A stretch of DNA of 64,000 bases. Origin: Tsukamurella pseudospumae (GTDB taxonomy: Bacteria; Actinomycetota; Actinomycetes; Mycobacteriales; Mycobacteriaceae). Shown here piece by piece: positions 48,039-56,352 of this stretch (position 1 is its first letter; the number at the start of each line of letters is the position of its first letter). A program made the translations under genes and the position numbers. The stretch spans positions 38,699-102,698 of the forward strand of contig NZ_LSRE01000003.1 in the NCBI RefSeq assembly GCF_001575205.1, written 5' to 3'. The notes beneath the pieces were generated by a model, which did no database searches, was not told where the DNA came from, and saw only the letters and a program-made list of their open reading frames with translations.

Positions 48039-49070
48039 ATGGCCGCATCCATGGATCGCCGCACCGCACTCCGGCTGGGATTCACCTCACTCGCCACCGC
48101 CGGCGCAGCTGCGCTCGTCGCCGCCTGCGGCAGTACGGGCGACGATAGGACGTCGCCCAGCAGCGCTGCCGCGGGCGCCGAGCCCGGCGCCTTCCCCGTC
48201 ACGATCCAGCACGTCCACGGCTCGACCACCATTGCCGTTCCCCCGCGGCGGGTGGCGGTGGTCGGCATCGGTGACCAGGATTCGCTTCTGGCACTGGGAA
48301 TCACGCCAGTGCTGGCACCCGTGTGGACGGGCTCCACCGACACCGGCATCGGGCAATGGTCGAAGCATCTCGCGGCCGGCGCACCGACCCCGCTTCCGAA
48401 TGCGACGAGCGCCTTCTCGATCGAACAGGTCGCTGCGACGCGCCCCGATCTGATCCTGGCGGTGAACAACGCGATCACCGCCGAGCGGTACCAGCAGCTC
48501 AGCGGGATCGCCCCGACCGTGCTCCATGCGGCGGGAGACACGGACTGGGCTCTCCCCTGGCAGGACGTGACCCGCCGGGTGGGCCGAGCGGTGGGCAAGC
48601 CGAACCAGGCGGAGGACCTCATCACAAGTGCCGAAGCGACCGTCGCCAAGGCCAAGGCCGCCAACCCGGCCTTCGCGGGGAAGACCGCCGTTCTCGTGAT
48701 CCGGTGGAAGGACGGCAAACTGCGCGCTTTCGGGCCCGAGTCCGCGCGGTTCCAGATCCTCCGAGGCTTGGGCTTCACCCCTCCGGCGGCACTCGCCGAT
48801 CGGTTCGCCGGCGGCAAGCTCAACACCGAGCTGTCCGCCGAGAACTTCCCACTTCTCGACGCGGACGTCCTGGTGTTCGACAACTGGGAGCGCGATCGGG
48901 CGCAGGTGGAGAACGAGCCCACGTTCGCATCGCTCCCCGTCGTCGCGCAGAAGCGGCTCGTCGGCTTGGATGCGGTGGTCAGCGATGCCCTTTCCATGCC
49001 GAACCCCGTGACCATCCCCTACGTCACGAACGAGATCGTCGGCCGCCTGGCCGCCGCGCTCCCACGCTGA
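48039..49070 (+). CDS. Iron-siderophore ABC transporter substrate-binding lipoprotein
   Basis: 343 residues, AAGGACAA before the ATG at 48039. The signal region has twin Arg (DRRTALRLGF) and a lipobox ALVAACG with Cys near 29, so it is a lipoprotein, perhaps Tat-exported. Typical FepB/FhuD/CeuE features: PPRRVAVVGIGDQDSLLALG, AATRPDLILAVN, then PNPVTIPYVTNEIV at the end. It captures ferric siderophore outside the membrane. No permease or ATPase gene is next to it, so it must work with a transporter elsewhere. An iron box lies just upstream. Confidence 0.9.
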   Translation: MAASMDRRTALRLGFTSLATAGAAALVAACGSTGDDRTSPSSAAAGAEPGAFPVTIQHVHGSTTIAVPPRRVAVVGIGDQDSLLALGITPVLAPVWTGSTDTGIGQWSKHLAAGAPTPLPNATSAFSIEQVAATRPDLILAVNNAITAERYQQLSGIAPTVLHAAGDTDWALPWQDVTRRVGRAVGKPNQAEDLITSAEATVAKAKAANPAFAGKTAVLVIRWKDGKLRAFGPESARFQILRGLGFTPPAALADRFAGGKLNTELSAENFPLLDADVLVFDNWERDRAQVENEPTFASLPVVAQKRLVGLDAVVSDALSMPNPVTIPYVTNEIVGRLAAALPR

Positions 49071-49071
49071 C

Positions 49072-50286
49072 TCACTCGGCCTGCGGGGTCACCGCTCGCA
49101 GGCCGAGAGCAGCGACGATGACGACCGCCGCCATGATCGCCCACCCCAGCCAGGCAGGGGCACCGTCGGCGACTCGGTCGTACCCCCAACCCGCGCCGAG
49201 CGACACCAGGAGCGAGGTCACACCGCCGAGCGTGGCCAGCATCCCGTAGTGCGCCCCCAGATACCGCTCCCCTGCAAGGACTCCGGCGGCGTCCCTCAGC
49301 GGCGGGACCAACAGCATCTGCCCGAGGTGCAGCACCACCACCCACGCGATCACGGCGACGAGGTGACCGCCGTCGGGGTGCCCTGCCGTGGCGACCGGGA
49401 GCAGGAACGACATCCCCATGGTGCCGAGCCCCAGCCCGACCGCACGTCTGCGGCCGAGCCGCCGCCCCATGGCGACCGCTGCCGGCTGACCAGCGATGAC
49501 CAGGACGGCCGCGCCGGCGAAGATCCAGCCGAGCCAGCCCTCCGCGTCGGTCCGCAACAGTTCCACGGGCAACGAGACGTAGACGAGTCCGTAGGCGCCG
49601 AGCTGGAGTGAGCCGAACACCGCCAGGAGCATGAACCTGCCGTTGCGGGTCACCGTCCGCCAGGCAACGGCGACTTTCGCGCCCGCATCTCCGGGCGCGG
49701 CGTCGTGCGGCAGCAGTCGCCAGAAGCCCACCCACATAACGACGAAAAGGAGCGCCGAGATGACCGTGACGGCGCTGAACGGGGCCCAGATCAACGCCGC
49801 GCCCACCGCGGGGCCGACGACGTTCCCTGCGCGGCTGGACATCTGCTCCAGCCCGAAGAGCTCTGCGCGCGGAAGCACGCCTTCATCCTCGAGCCGGCGC
49901 CCCCAGATCGCATTGGTGGACTCAACGGCAGGCGCGAACAGCGCGGCGGCGAAGCCGGAGAGGAGCGTGCCGACGACCACCGTGGCAACGCTTCCGGCGA
50001 ACGCGAGGACGACGAATCCCACCACCCGCATGGCGATGCCGGACAGGATCATCCGGCGCGCCCCGAACCTGTCCGACAGTGCACCGCCGACGAAGAACAT
50101 GCCCTGCTGCGACAAGGTCCGCAGCCCGAGGACCAGCCCGATCGTCGCTCCCGCCATTCCGAGGGACTCCAGGTGTCCCGCGAGAAAGGGAACCACCAGG
50201 TAGAAACCCACGTTGAAAAGGAAGTACGAGGCGAGGAGCAACTGCACGGTGCCGGGCAGGGCTCGGATCCTCACAACCGTGGACAT
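49072..50286 (-). CDS. MFS transporter (MdtH-like; possible siderophore exporter)
   Basis: 404 residues with 12 predicted helices. The motif between helices 2 and 3 is GGALSDRFGARRMIL, the MFS signature. The overall pattern is like MdtH/YajR-type multidrug exporters. It is convergent with the siderophore-binding protein, with 1 base between stops. Iron-linked neighbours make siderophore export a plausible job, but no iron box was found upstream and a drug substrate is equally possible. Confidence 0.82.
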   Translation of the reverse strand: MSTVVRIRALPGTVQLLLASYFLFNVGFYLVVPFLAGHLESLGMAGATIGLVLGLRTLSQQGMFFVGGALSDRFGARRMILSGIAMRVVGFVVLAFAGSVATVVVGTLLSGFAAALFAPAVESTNAIWGRRLEDEGVLPRAELFGLEQMSSRAGNVVGPAVGAALIWAPFSAVTVISALLFVVMWVGFWRLLPHDAAPGDAGAKVAVAWRTVTRNGRFMLLAVFGSLQLGAYGLVYVSLPVELLRTDAEGWLGWIFAGAAVLVIAGQPAAVAMGRRLGRRRAVGLGLGTMGMSFLLPVATAGHPDGGHLVAVIAWVVVLHLGQMLLVPPLRDAAGVLAGERYLGAHYGMLATLGGVTSLLVSLGAGWGYDRVADGAPAWLGWAIMAAVVIVAALGLRAVTPQAE

Positions 50287-50390
50287 CGGACGAGCCTAGC
50301 CGTGCGCGTTCACCCGTCAGGCGGGCTGCTTCTCGGGCATGAGCTGGGACTCGTTCCGAGCGAGCGGGCCGGGAGTGATCTACTTGTCCT

Positions 50391-50702
50391 GTGACTTCGC
50401 AAACCTCGAATAACCACGATGACACGACGCCGGCGTCCGACGCCGCTCCGACGCCCGCTCCGACGCCCGCTCCGACGAGCGGTTCGGCCGCGCCGAAGCC
50501 CCGGCAGGTGACTCTCGGGCACATCATCATCACGATCGCCGTGCTGATCAGCGGCCTCCTCGCCTGGCATCCCTGGCAGCAGCCGCCGAAGGCGACCTCG
50601 GACCCGGCCGTGCTCGGCGAGCACGCCGAGAAGGGCGGGAAGGTCCGCTGCTACGCGAACGACGCGAACATGTCCTGCGTCTTCATCCCCGACGTGAAGT
50701 AG
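50391..50702 (+). CDS. Small single-pass membrane protein, unknown function
   Basis: 103 residues from a GTG. An Ala/Pro/Thr-rich N-terminus contains tandem APTP units encoded by 12-base repeats (50450-50485). One membrane helix follows (VTLGHIIITIAVLISGLLAW) and a ~40-residue outer part with two Cys (VRCYANDANMSCVFIPDVK). I do not recognise a family. It lies between the MFS gene and putP on opposite strands. Coding character looks real, but the start is uncertain. Confidence 0.6.
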   Translation: MTSQTSNNHDDTTPASDAAPTPAPTPAPTSGSAAPKPRQVTLGHIIITIAVLISGLLAWHPWQQPPKATSDPAVLGEHAEKGGKVRCYANDANMSCVFIPDVK

Positions 50703-50741
50703 CCCGGGAGGGCCGATCCGTACCCCTCGCCCACCGACTCC

Positions 50742-52241
50742 CTACGCGGGCACCTTCGCCGCGAGCGCGGCCGCACGGTCGAACTCGGCGTCGACGGCAC
50801 CGTCGACCTTGAAGGTGGCGAGGCTGACGCCGATGGCGACCACGAGGTTCGCGAGGAAGCCCGGGACGATCTCGTAGAGATCGAAGGGCGGCCACTGGCC
50901 CCAGACGAAGGCGACGGCCGCACCGACGATGAGGCCCGACAGCGCGCCCGCGGCAGTGAGCCGGCGCCAGAAGAGCGCCAGGATGACGATCGGGCCGAAC
51001 GAGGATCCGAAACCGGCCCAGGCGAACCCGACGAGTTCGAGGATGCTGTCGGACGGGTCGATGGCGAGCAGCACCGCGATCACCGCGACGATGAGCACGC
51101 CGAGGCGGCCCAGCAGCACGTAGGTCTTGTCGGAGATCTGCGTGTCCCGGCCGGTCTTCTCGGCGAAGATCTTGAACAGGTCCTCCACCAGCGCCGACGA
51201 ACAGACGACGAGCTGCGAGGACACCGTCGACATGATCGCGGCGAGGACGGCGGCCAGCACCAGGCCCGCGACGAACGGGTGGAACATGATCTGGGCGAGG
51301 ACCAGGAACACGGTCTCGGGGTCCTTCGGCGCCTTCTCCGGATGCAGGGCGAAGTACGCGATGCCGATGAAGGCGGTGGCGATCGCGCCGAGCGCGGTGG
51401 CGACCATCCAGCTGATGCCGAACCGCCGGGCCGTCGTGGCCTCCTGCGGCGTGCGCAGCGCCATGAACCGCACGATGATGTGCGGCTGGCCGAAGTAGCC
51501 GAGGCCCCACGCGGCGGCGGAGATGACGCCGAGGGCGGTGCCGCCCGCGAACAGGCTGAAGAAATCAGGGTTCACCGAGTCGACGGTGTCGATGGTGATC
51601 GACGGTCCGCCGACCTTGATGAGCGCGACGATCGGGACGGCGACGAGCGCGGCCAGCATGAGCAGGCCCTGCGCGACGTCGGTGAGCGTGGCTCCGAGGA
51701 AGCCGCCGAACAGGGTGTAGATCATCGTGACCACGGCGACGATCAGCATGCCGTGCATGTACTGCACGCCGAAGGTGCTGTCGAAGAACTTGCCGGCCGC
51801 CACCATGCCGCTCGAGACGTAGAACGTGAAGAACACCAGGATGATCAGGCCGCACACGATGCGCAGGGCACGGGACCGGTCGCGCAGCCGGTGCTCGAGG
51901 AAGCTCGGGATGGTGATCGAGTTGCCGGCGACCTCGGTGTACGAGCGCAGACGGGGCGCGACGAACTTCCAGTTCAGCCACGCGCCGATCGTCAGTCCGA
52001 TCGCGATCCACGCCTCGACGAGCCCCTTGGCGTAGATGGCACCGGGCAGGCCCATCAGCAGCCAGCCCGACATGTCGGAGGCGCCCGCGCTCAGCGCCGC
52101 CACCCACGGCTTGAGACCTCGACCGGCGAGCATGTACTCGTCGAGGTTGTCCTTGGTGCGCCGGTAGGCGCTCCAACCGATGTACAGCATCGCGGCGAAA
52201 TACAGTGTCACGGCGATCGTCTGATAGGTCTGGTCCGACAC
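50742..52241 (-). CDS. putP: Sodium/proline symporter
   Basis: 499 residues from a GTG. An SSS-family protein with 13 predicted helices: DNLDEYMLAGRGLKPWVAAL and SAGASDMSGWLLMGLPGA near the start carry the conserved sodium- and proline-site residues, and GGFLGATLTDVAQG follows in the middle. It takes up L-proline with sodium. The length and pattern match PutP. No proline dehydrogenase gene is near. Confidence 0.92.
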   Translation of the reverse strand: MSDQTYQTIAVTLYFAAMLYIGWSAYRRTKDNLDEYMLAGRGLKPWVAALSAGASDMSGWLLMGLPGAIYAKGLVEAWIAIGLTIGAWLNWKFVAPRLRSYTEVAGNSITIPSFLEHRLRDRSRALRIVCGLIILVFFTFYVSSGMVAAGKFFDSTFGVQYMHGMLIVAVVTMIYTLFGGFLGATLTDVAQGLLMLAALVAVPIVALIKVGGPSITIDTVDSVNPDFFSLFAGGTALGVISAAAWGLGYFGQPHIIVRFMALRTPQEATTARRFGISWMVATALGAIATAFIGIAYFALHPEKAPKDPETVFLVLAQIMFHPFVAGLVLAAVLAAIMSTVSSQLVVCSSALVEDLFKIFAEKTGRDTQISDKTYVLLGRLGVLIVAVIAVLLAIDPSDSILELVGFAWAGFGSSFGPIVILALFWRRLTAAGALSGLIVGAAVAFVWGQWPPFDLYEIVPGFLANLVVAIGVSLATFKVDGAVDAEFDRAAALAAKVPA

Positions 52242-52435
52242 AGGTGTCCCCTCTTATCCGAGAACCGGAACTGGCTGTTCATGCATGGTTTTGCCGGTGA
52301 TGAAAGCCCAGTTCGGCACACTGATCTCATTCGAAGCAGTGCACCGGGAATGGTAGGCTCGGCGACGATTTTCTGCGGCGCTTTCGACGCGCGCCGATTC
52401 ACGACTGGAGACCGAGACCCTAGGAGGGTTCGACC

Positions 52436-53338
52436 TTGGCCGACGGGACGCGCAACGGTGCGGCACTGCGACGCGGAACGATCGGGGTGGTCACCGCTCT
52501 GGTAACGGGAGCCCTGCTGATCCCGGGGACGGCCACCGCGGCTCCAGCTCCTTCGCCGGCCGTTCCGTCCTCGCCCAAGCCGAGCGCTCCTGCGAAGCCG
52601 AGCACCTCCGCGACGCCGAAGCCCGGGGCGCCCTCCGCACCGCGGACGAGCACACCGTCGACCCCGAGTACCGCACCGACGCAGACCCCCGCCCCCAAGT
52701 CCGTGGCGCCGGGTGACCGCATCGACATCCTGCAGCGCTCGCTCGGTGGCGGCCGCTTCGAATCCCTGCAGTGCACCATGGGTTTCGCGGTCACCGCACC
52801 GAACGGCGAGCGGCTGGGCGTCACGGCGGGGCACTGCGGTGCGCCGCAGCAGCCGGTCGGCGTGAAGAAGTGGATCGTCGGCGAGGTCGTCCAGTCCCAG
52901 GCCCCCCAGGTCAAGGAGGACCCGAATCGCCCCGGGCACTACTCCCCCGTCGACCCGTTCGGCCCGGACTGGGGCACCTTCCGGCTCACCGACCCGGACG
53001 TGAAGCTGCTGGCGTCCGCGCCCGGCATGGCGCCGCGCTCCGTGGGCACCGCGCGCGTCGGTGATCCCGTGTGCCAGCTGGGATCCGTGAACGGCCGACG
53101 GTGCGGCAAGGTCACCAAGGTCATGAACGACTGGGTGGTCTCGGACATCGTCACCACGCAGGGCGACAGCGGTGGGCCGCTGGTGCGGACCTCCGACAAC
53201 GCGGCGATCGGGATCATCACCGACGCCGTGACCCTCACCGACAGCGACTCCGGCCAGGTGACGCAGCGGCTCACGCAGTACTACTCGCTGAACGCGGTGC
53301 TCCGCGCCGCGGGCGGCGCCCAGCTCGCGACGCGCTGA
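52436..53338 (+). CDS. Secreted chymotrypsin-like (S1) serine protease
   Basis: 300 residues from a TTG with AGGAGG 8 bases upstream, which fixes this start. A signal peptide (residues 1-36) is followed by a ~55-residue Pro/Ser/Thr-rich linker and a compact S1 domain. The catalytic triad is His133 (TAGHCG), Asp178 (GPDWGTF) and Ser245 (QGDSGGP). Two further Cys (213 and 223) may form a disulfide. There is no long pro-domain of the alpha-lytic type. Substrates are unknown. It is preceded by a 194-base intergenic region with no obvious regulatory site. Confidence 0.87.
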   Translation: MADGTRNGAALRRGTIGVVTALVTGALLIPGTATAAPAPSPAVPSSPKPSAPAKPSTSATPKPGAPSAPRTSTPSTPSTAPTQTPAPKSVAPGDRIDILQRSLGGGRFESLQCTMGFAVTAPNGERLGVTAGHCGAPQQPVGVKKWIVGEVVQSQAPQVKEDPNRPGHYSPVDPFGPDWGTFRLTDPDVKLLASAPGMAPRSVGTARVGDPVCQLGSVNGRRCGKVTKVMNDWVVSDIVTTQGDSGGPLVRTSDNAAIGIITDAVTLTDSDSGQVTQRLTQYYSLNAVLRAAGGAQLATR

Positions 53339-53386
53339 CACGCCGATCCCCGCGCGGCGGGGCTCGGATGTCATTACACTGCCGCC

Positions 53387-53866
53387 ATGGCGATCCTGGA
53401 CGACCTCAAGACGCGGTTCCTGCAGCTGGGCAAGCACAAGGCGGTGTCCCGCATGGTGCGCGCCACCGTGCCGCTCGACAAGGCCGTCACCCGGATCAGC
53501 GGCGGCGCTGTGCATCTCATCCCCGAGGCGCTGCTCCCCCAGCTCACGCTGACCACGGTGGGCAAGCGGAGCGGACTGGCCCGCACGGTGCCGTTGCTGT
53601 ACGTGCGCGACGGCGAGGACTACGTGGTGATCGCGTCCAACTTCGGCCAGAAGCACCACCCGGCGTGGTCGTACAACCTCGAGGCGAACCCCGACGCGGA
53701 GGTCCTGCTGGGCACCCGCCGCACGCAGGTGCGAGCCCGGAGGGTCTCGGAGGCGGACCGGAAGCGGTTGTGGCCCAGCATCGTCGCGGTGTGGCCCGCC
53801 TACGACGACTACATCGATTGGGCCGGCGGCCGCACCATCAAACTGTTCCGACTCACGCCTCGCTGA
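53387..53866 (+). CDS. Ddn-like deazaflavin (F420)-dependent nitroreductase family protein
   Basis: 159 residues. The Ddn-type signature is LTTVGKRSGLARTVPLLYV, followed by YVVIASNFGQKHHPAWSYNL and a middle segment EANPDAEVLLGTRR. The family binds F420 and reduces quinones or nitro compounds in actinobacteria. The N-terminal ~55 residues form the variable amphipathic part. Its 3' end overlaps the convergent PH-domain gene by 14 bases. Confidence 0.87.
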   Translation: MAILDDLKTRFLQLGKHKAVSRMVRATVPLDKAVTRISGGAVHLIPEALLPQLTLTTVGKRSGLARTVPLLYVRDGEDYVVIASNFGQKHHPAWSYNLEANPDAEVLLGTRRTQVRARRVSEADRKRLWPSIVAVWPAYDDYIDWAGGRTIKLFRLTPR

Positions 53867-55385
53867 CGGCGCTCCCGCCAGTGGTCAGGAAGGCGGTCAC
53901 GATCTCGGGTTCGACGGTGCGCGCGACCTCCGCCGCGCGCTCGGGCGTGAGATCGACGGCACCGAAGGCGCCCGCGGCCGTCGCGACGGTCAGCGTCGCA
54001 ACCCGGGCACGCCGCTGGAAGAAGGTCTCGGTGGTGACGAAGCCGATCACCCCGTCGAACTCGAGGACAGTGCGGGTGCGCGCCAGGGTGGGCGAACCGA
54101 TGGACACCGTCGATTCGCTCGTCGCCGAACCGAGATGCCGAGCACGGACGGATGCCGCGCCGACGGACCCCAGCAGCAGCACCAGAGCGATCGCGGCCGG
54201 GAACAACGCCCACCAGTCGGGGACGAATGCAGCGGCGACCGCCACGCCGCCGAACACGACCACGGGCACGGCCACCGCCGCCACCGCACGGGTGTAGCGG
54301 CGACGCACCGCCGCTGGACCGTGCGCGACGAGCGGCGTCTCCACCGCGCCGGGCCGGCCCAGGATGGCGTCCGCGACGTGCACCGCCTCCTCGCGCGGCG
54401 CGGGCGGGAGCAACGTCGGATTGCGATCGGTCCCCGTCGCGATCGCTCTGAGCTTCGCGCCGCCCGGGATGCGCATGAGCACCGGTTCGTGCAGCTGGAC
54501 ACCGCGCACGCGCTTGCGCTCGATCGTGGCCGCCACGGTGGAGATGAGGCCGCGGGTGGTGTGCAGCGCACCGTCGGCGCGGCGGACCAGGCGGAAGCCC
54601 CAGAACGCGAGCACGTAGGCGACGACCGACACGAGGACCGACAGCACGACGACCAGCACGATCGCGCCCGGGATGATCACAGCCGCACCGAGATCGAGGA
54701 TCCGGGCGAACCAGGACTCCGCGAGCTCCGAGCCGCGCTCGCGCAGGCCCGCCTCGTCGACGATCCGGAACCCGATGCCCGCGCCGGCCGCCACCACGGC
54801 GAACCCGGTGAGCGAGAAGGGGGCGAAGCGGATCCAGCCCGGGCGCAGGCGCGCGAGCTCCTCCTCGGGGCGCTCAGGGGCTACTACGGGCGCGTTATCG
54901 CCGTCGGCGTGCGTGTCCGGGTTCGATGGTGCCGTCGGTGCCGCCGTGCGCCGCAGCAGGTCCCGCCCCAGATGCTCCGCGAGCGCGGCCGGGATCGGAT
55001 CCAGCACGAGCGCGGACTCCTTGCCGCCCACGCCCGTGCCGACGACGACCTTGCGCAGCGACAGGGCGCGCTCGATCGGGCCGGCGGTCACGTCGACGCT
55101 GCGGATCCGGTCGCGGCGCGCGGTGGCGGATATCTTGCGCACCAGGCCGTGTCGCAGTTCGAGCTGATCCTCGGTGACGCGCCAGCGGGTGGTGAGCCAC
55201 GGAAGGAGGCCCACCAGCACGCTGATCGCCACACCGGCGATGACGAAGAAGACGGGCCCCACGGCGCGCCCCAGGAAGAAGACGCCGATCAGGGCGGGGA
55301 TGAGCGACGGGATCGACTTGATCACGCGGGTCGCGATCCCCCACGGCGACAGCCGGTTCCACTCGGTCTCGTCAGGTCGCGTCAT
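53853..55385 (-). CDS. PH-domain membrane protein (YdbT-like)
   Basis: 510 residues, membrane helices in pairs, with three bacterial PH (DUF304/bPH2) domains: VTEDQLELRHGLVRKISATA, GALHTTRGLISTVAATIERK and the C-terminal ARTRTVLEFDGVIGFVTTET. It is paired with a YdbS-like gene whose 3' end it overlaps by 14 bases. Such pairs occur widely in actinobacteria and Bacillus; they have been linked to envelope stress or export of bacteriocins, but the job is not settled here. Confidence 0.85.
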   Translation of the reverse strand: MTRPDETEWNRLSPWGIATRVIKSIPSLIPALIGVFFLGRAVGPVFFVIAGVAISVLVGLLPWLTTRWRVTEDQLELRHGLVRKISATARRDRIRSVDVTAGPIERALSLRKVVVGTGVGGKESALVLDPIPAALAEHLGRDLLRRTAAPTAPSNPDTHADGDNAPVVAPERPEEELARLRPGWIRFAPFSLTGFAVVAAGAGIGFRIVDEAGLRERGSELAESWFARILDLGAAVIIPGAIVLVVVLSVLVSVVAYVLAFWGFRLVRRADGALHTTRGLISTVAATIERKRVRGVQLHEPVLMRIPGGAKLRAIATGTDRNPTLLPPAPREEAVHVADAILGRPGAVETPLVAHGPAAVRRRYTRAVAAVAVPVVVFGGVAVAAAFVPDWWALFPAAIALVLLLGSVGAASVRARHLGSATSESTVSIGSPTLARTRTVLEFDGVIGFVTTETFFQRRARVATLTVATAAGAFGAVDLTPERAAEVARTVEPEIVTAFLTTGGSAVSEA

Positions 55386-55914
55386 CAGCGTCCTCCGCCG
55401 CGCTGACGGTCAGGCTCGCCGCGATGGACTGCGCGGTCTCGGTCGGGAGCCCCGAGATCCGCACGGTGCCCGCAGACGATGCCGTGGTCACCGTCACCGT
55501 CGAAAGGCCGAAGGCGCGCTCCAGCGGTCCGGCGACGGTGTCGATCACCTGTACGCGCGAGACGGGGATCAGCACCCGGGTGCGGGTGAGCCAGCCCGCC
55601 TGCGAGTACACCGCGACCGGATTGATCTCCCAGCGGTGGAACGCGTACCGGAACCGCGGCATGACGATCAGGTGCACAGCAGCCGGGACGGCGAGGACGA
55701 AGAAGGCCAGGAACGCGACGGCCCACGGCACGGCGGGGATGACGGCGAGAACCACTGTGACCACGGGGATCACGATGACCCAGCGGATCGCGGCGCGCAC
55801 CGTCCACCATGTCTTCGCGCGGGGCGAGACCTGATGAGCCGGTGGTCTGAGCACCTCGGCGGGGCCGGTGGCACCGGCGGCTCCGGGGTCGACGGGGGTT
55901 CCGGGGACGGTCAT
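55372..55914 (-). CDS. PH-domain membrane protein (YdbS-like)
   Basis: 180 residues from an ATG. Two adjoining membrane helices (about 48-88) are followed by one bPH2 domain (YSQAGWLTRTRVLIPVSRVQ, TVAGPLERAFGLSTVTVTTA). Upstream partner of the YdbT-like protein and coupled to it by overlap. Nothing upstream suggests control. Confidence 0.87.
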   Translation of the reverse strand: MTVPGTPVDPGAAGATGPAEVLRPPAHQVSPRAKTWWTVRAAIRWVIVIPVVTVVLAVIPAVPWAVAFLAFFVLAVPAAVHLIVMPRFRYAFHRWEINPVAVYSQAGWLTRTRVLIPVSRVQVIDTVAGPLERAFGLSTVTVTTASSAGTVRISGLPTETAQSIAASLTVSAAEDADDAT

Positions 55915-56089
55915 GCGCCCAGCTAAGCAGAGGCTCCGGCGCGGTGCCAGCGCCCACGCGGTGGGCCGGCGCGCAAGCTCGGGCTACGAGCGCAGAAACA
56001 CCACCTGAACAGCCGATTTCATGTTTCCCGTTCCGTCTTGCTAGAGTACTTCAGCACGCAGCGAGCGAGAGCACGAGGCGAGCAAGTAC

Positions 56090-56162
<73 letters not shown>

Positions 56163-56178
56163 CAATAGTTCGAGGACA

Positions 56179-56203
56179 GACCGGGTTCTTACCCGGTCTT
56201 TTC
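56179..56203 (+). terminator. Terminator after tRNA-Lys
   Basis: GACCGGGT and ACCCGGTC form an 8-base stem with a TCTT loop, followed by TTTTC. It starts 17 bases after the tRNA end. The 150 bases that follow, up to the kinase stop, hold nothing I can identify. Confidence 0.85.
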
Positions 56204-56352
56204 TCGTTTCTGGGGGTCGAGGGCGCGGATACTGGGGGTTATAGGCCACGACCCGATGTGCCGGGCGATCGTGCCCCTGGAGGACACCATGCGGATCACG
56301 CCACTGCTCGGGGACATGGGCAGTCAGCGGCCAGACCTTGAAGACGTTGACG

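Noticed and set aside
50445..50490. Tandem 12-base repeats, considered as a CRISPR or regulatory array
   Set aside because: They encode APTP units inside a small protein; there are no spacers and only about three units.
53348..53362. CCCCGC/GCGGGG hairpin after the serine protease gene
   Set aside because: Short stem in very GC-rich DNA and no T-run; too weak to call a terminator.
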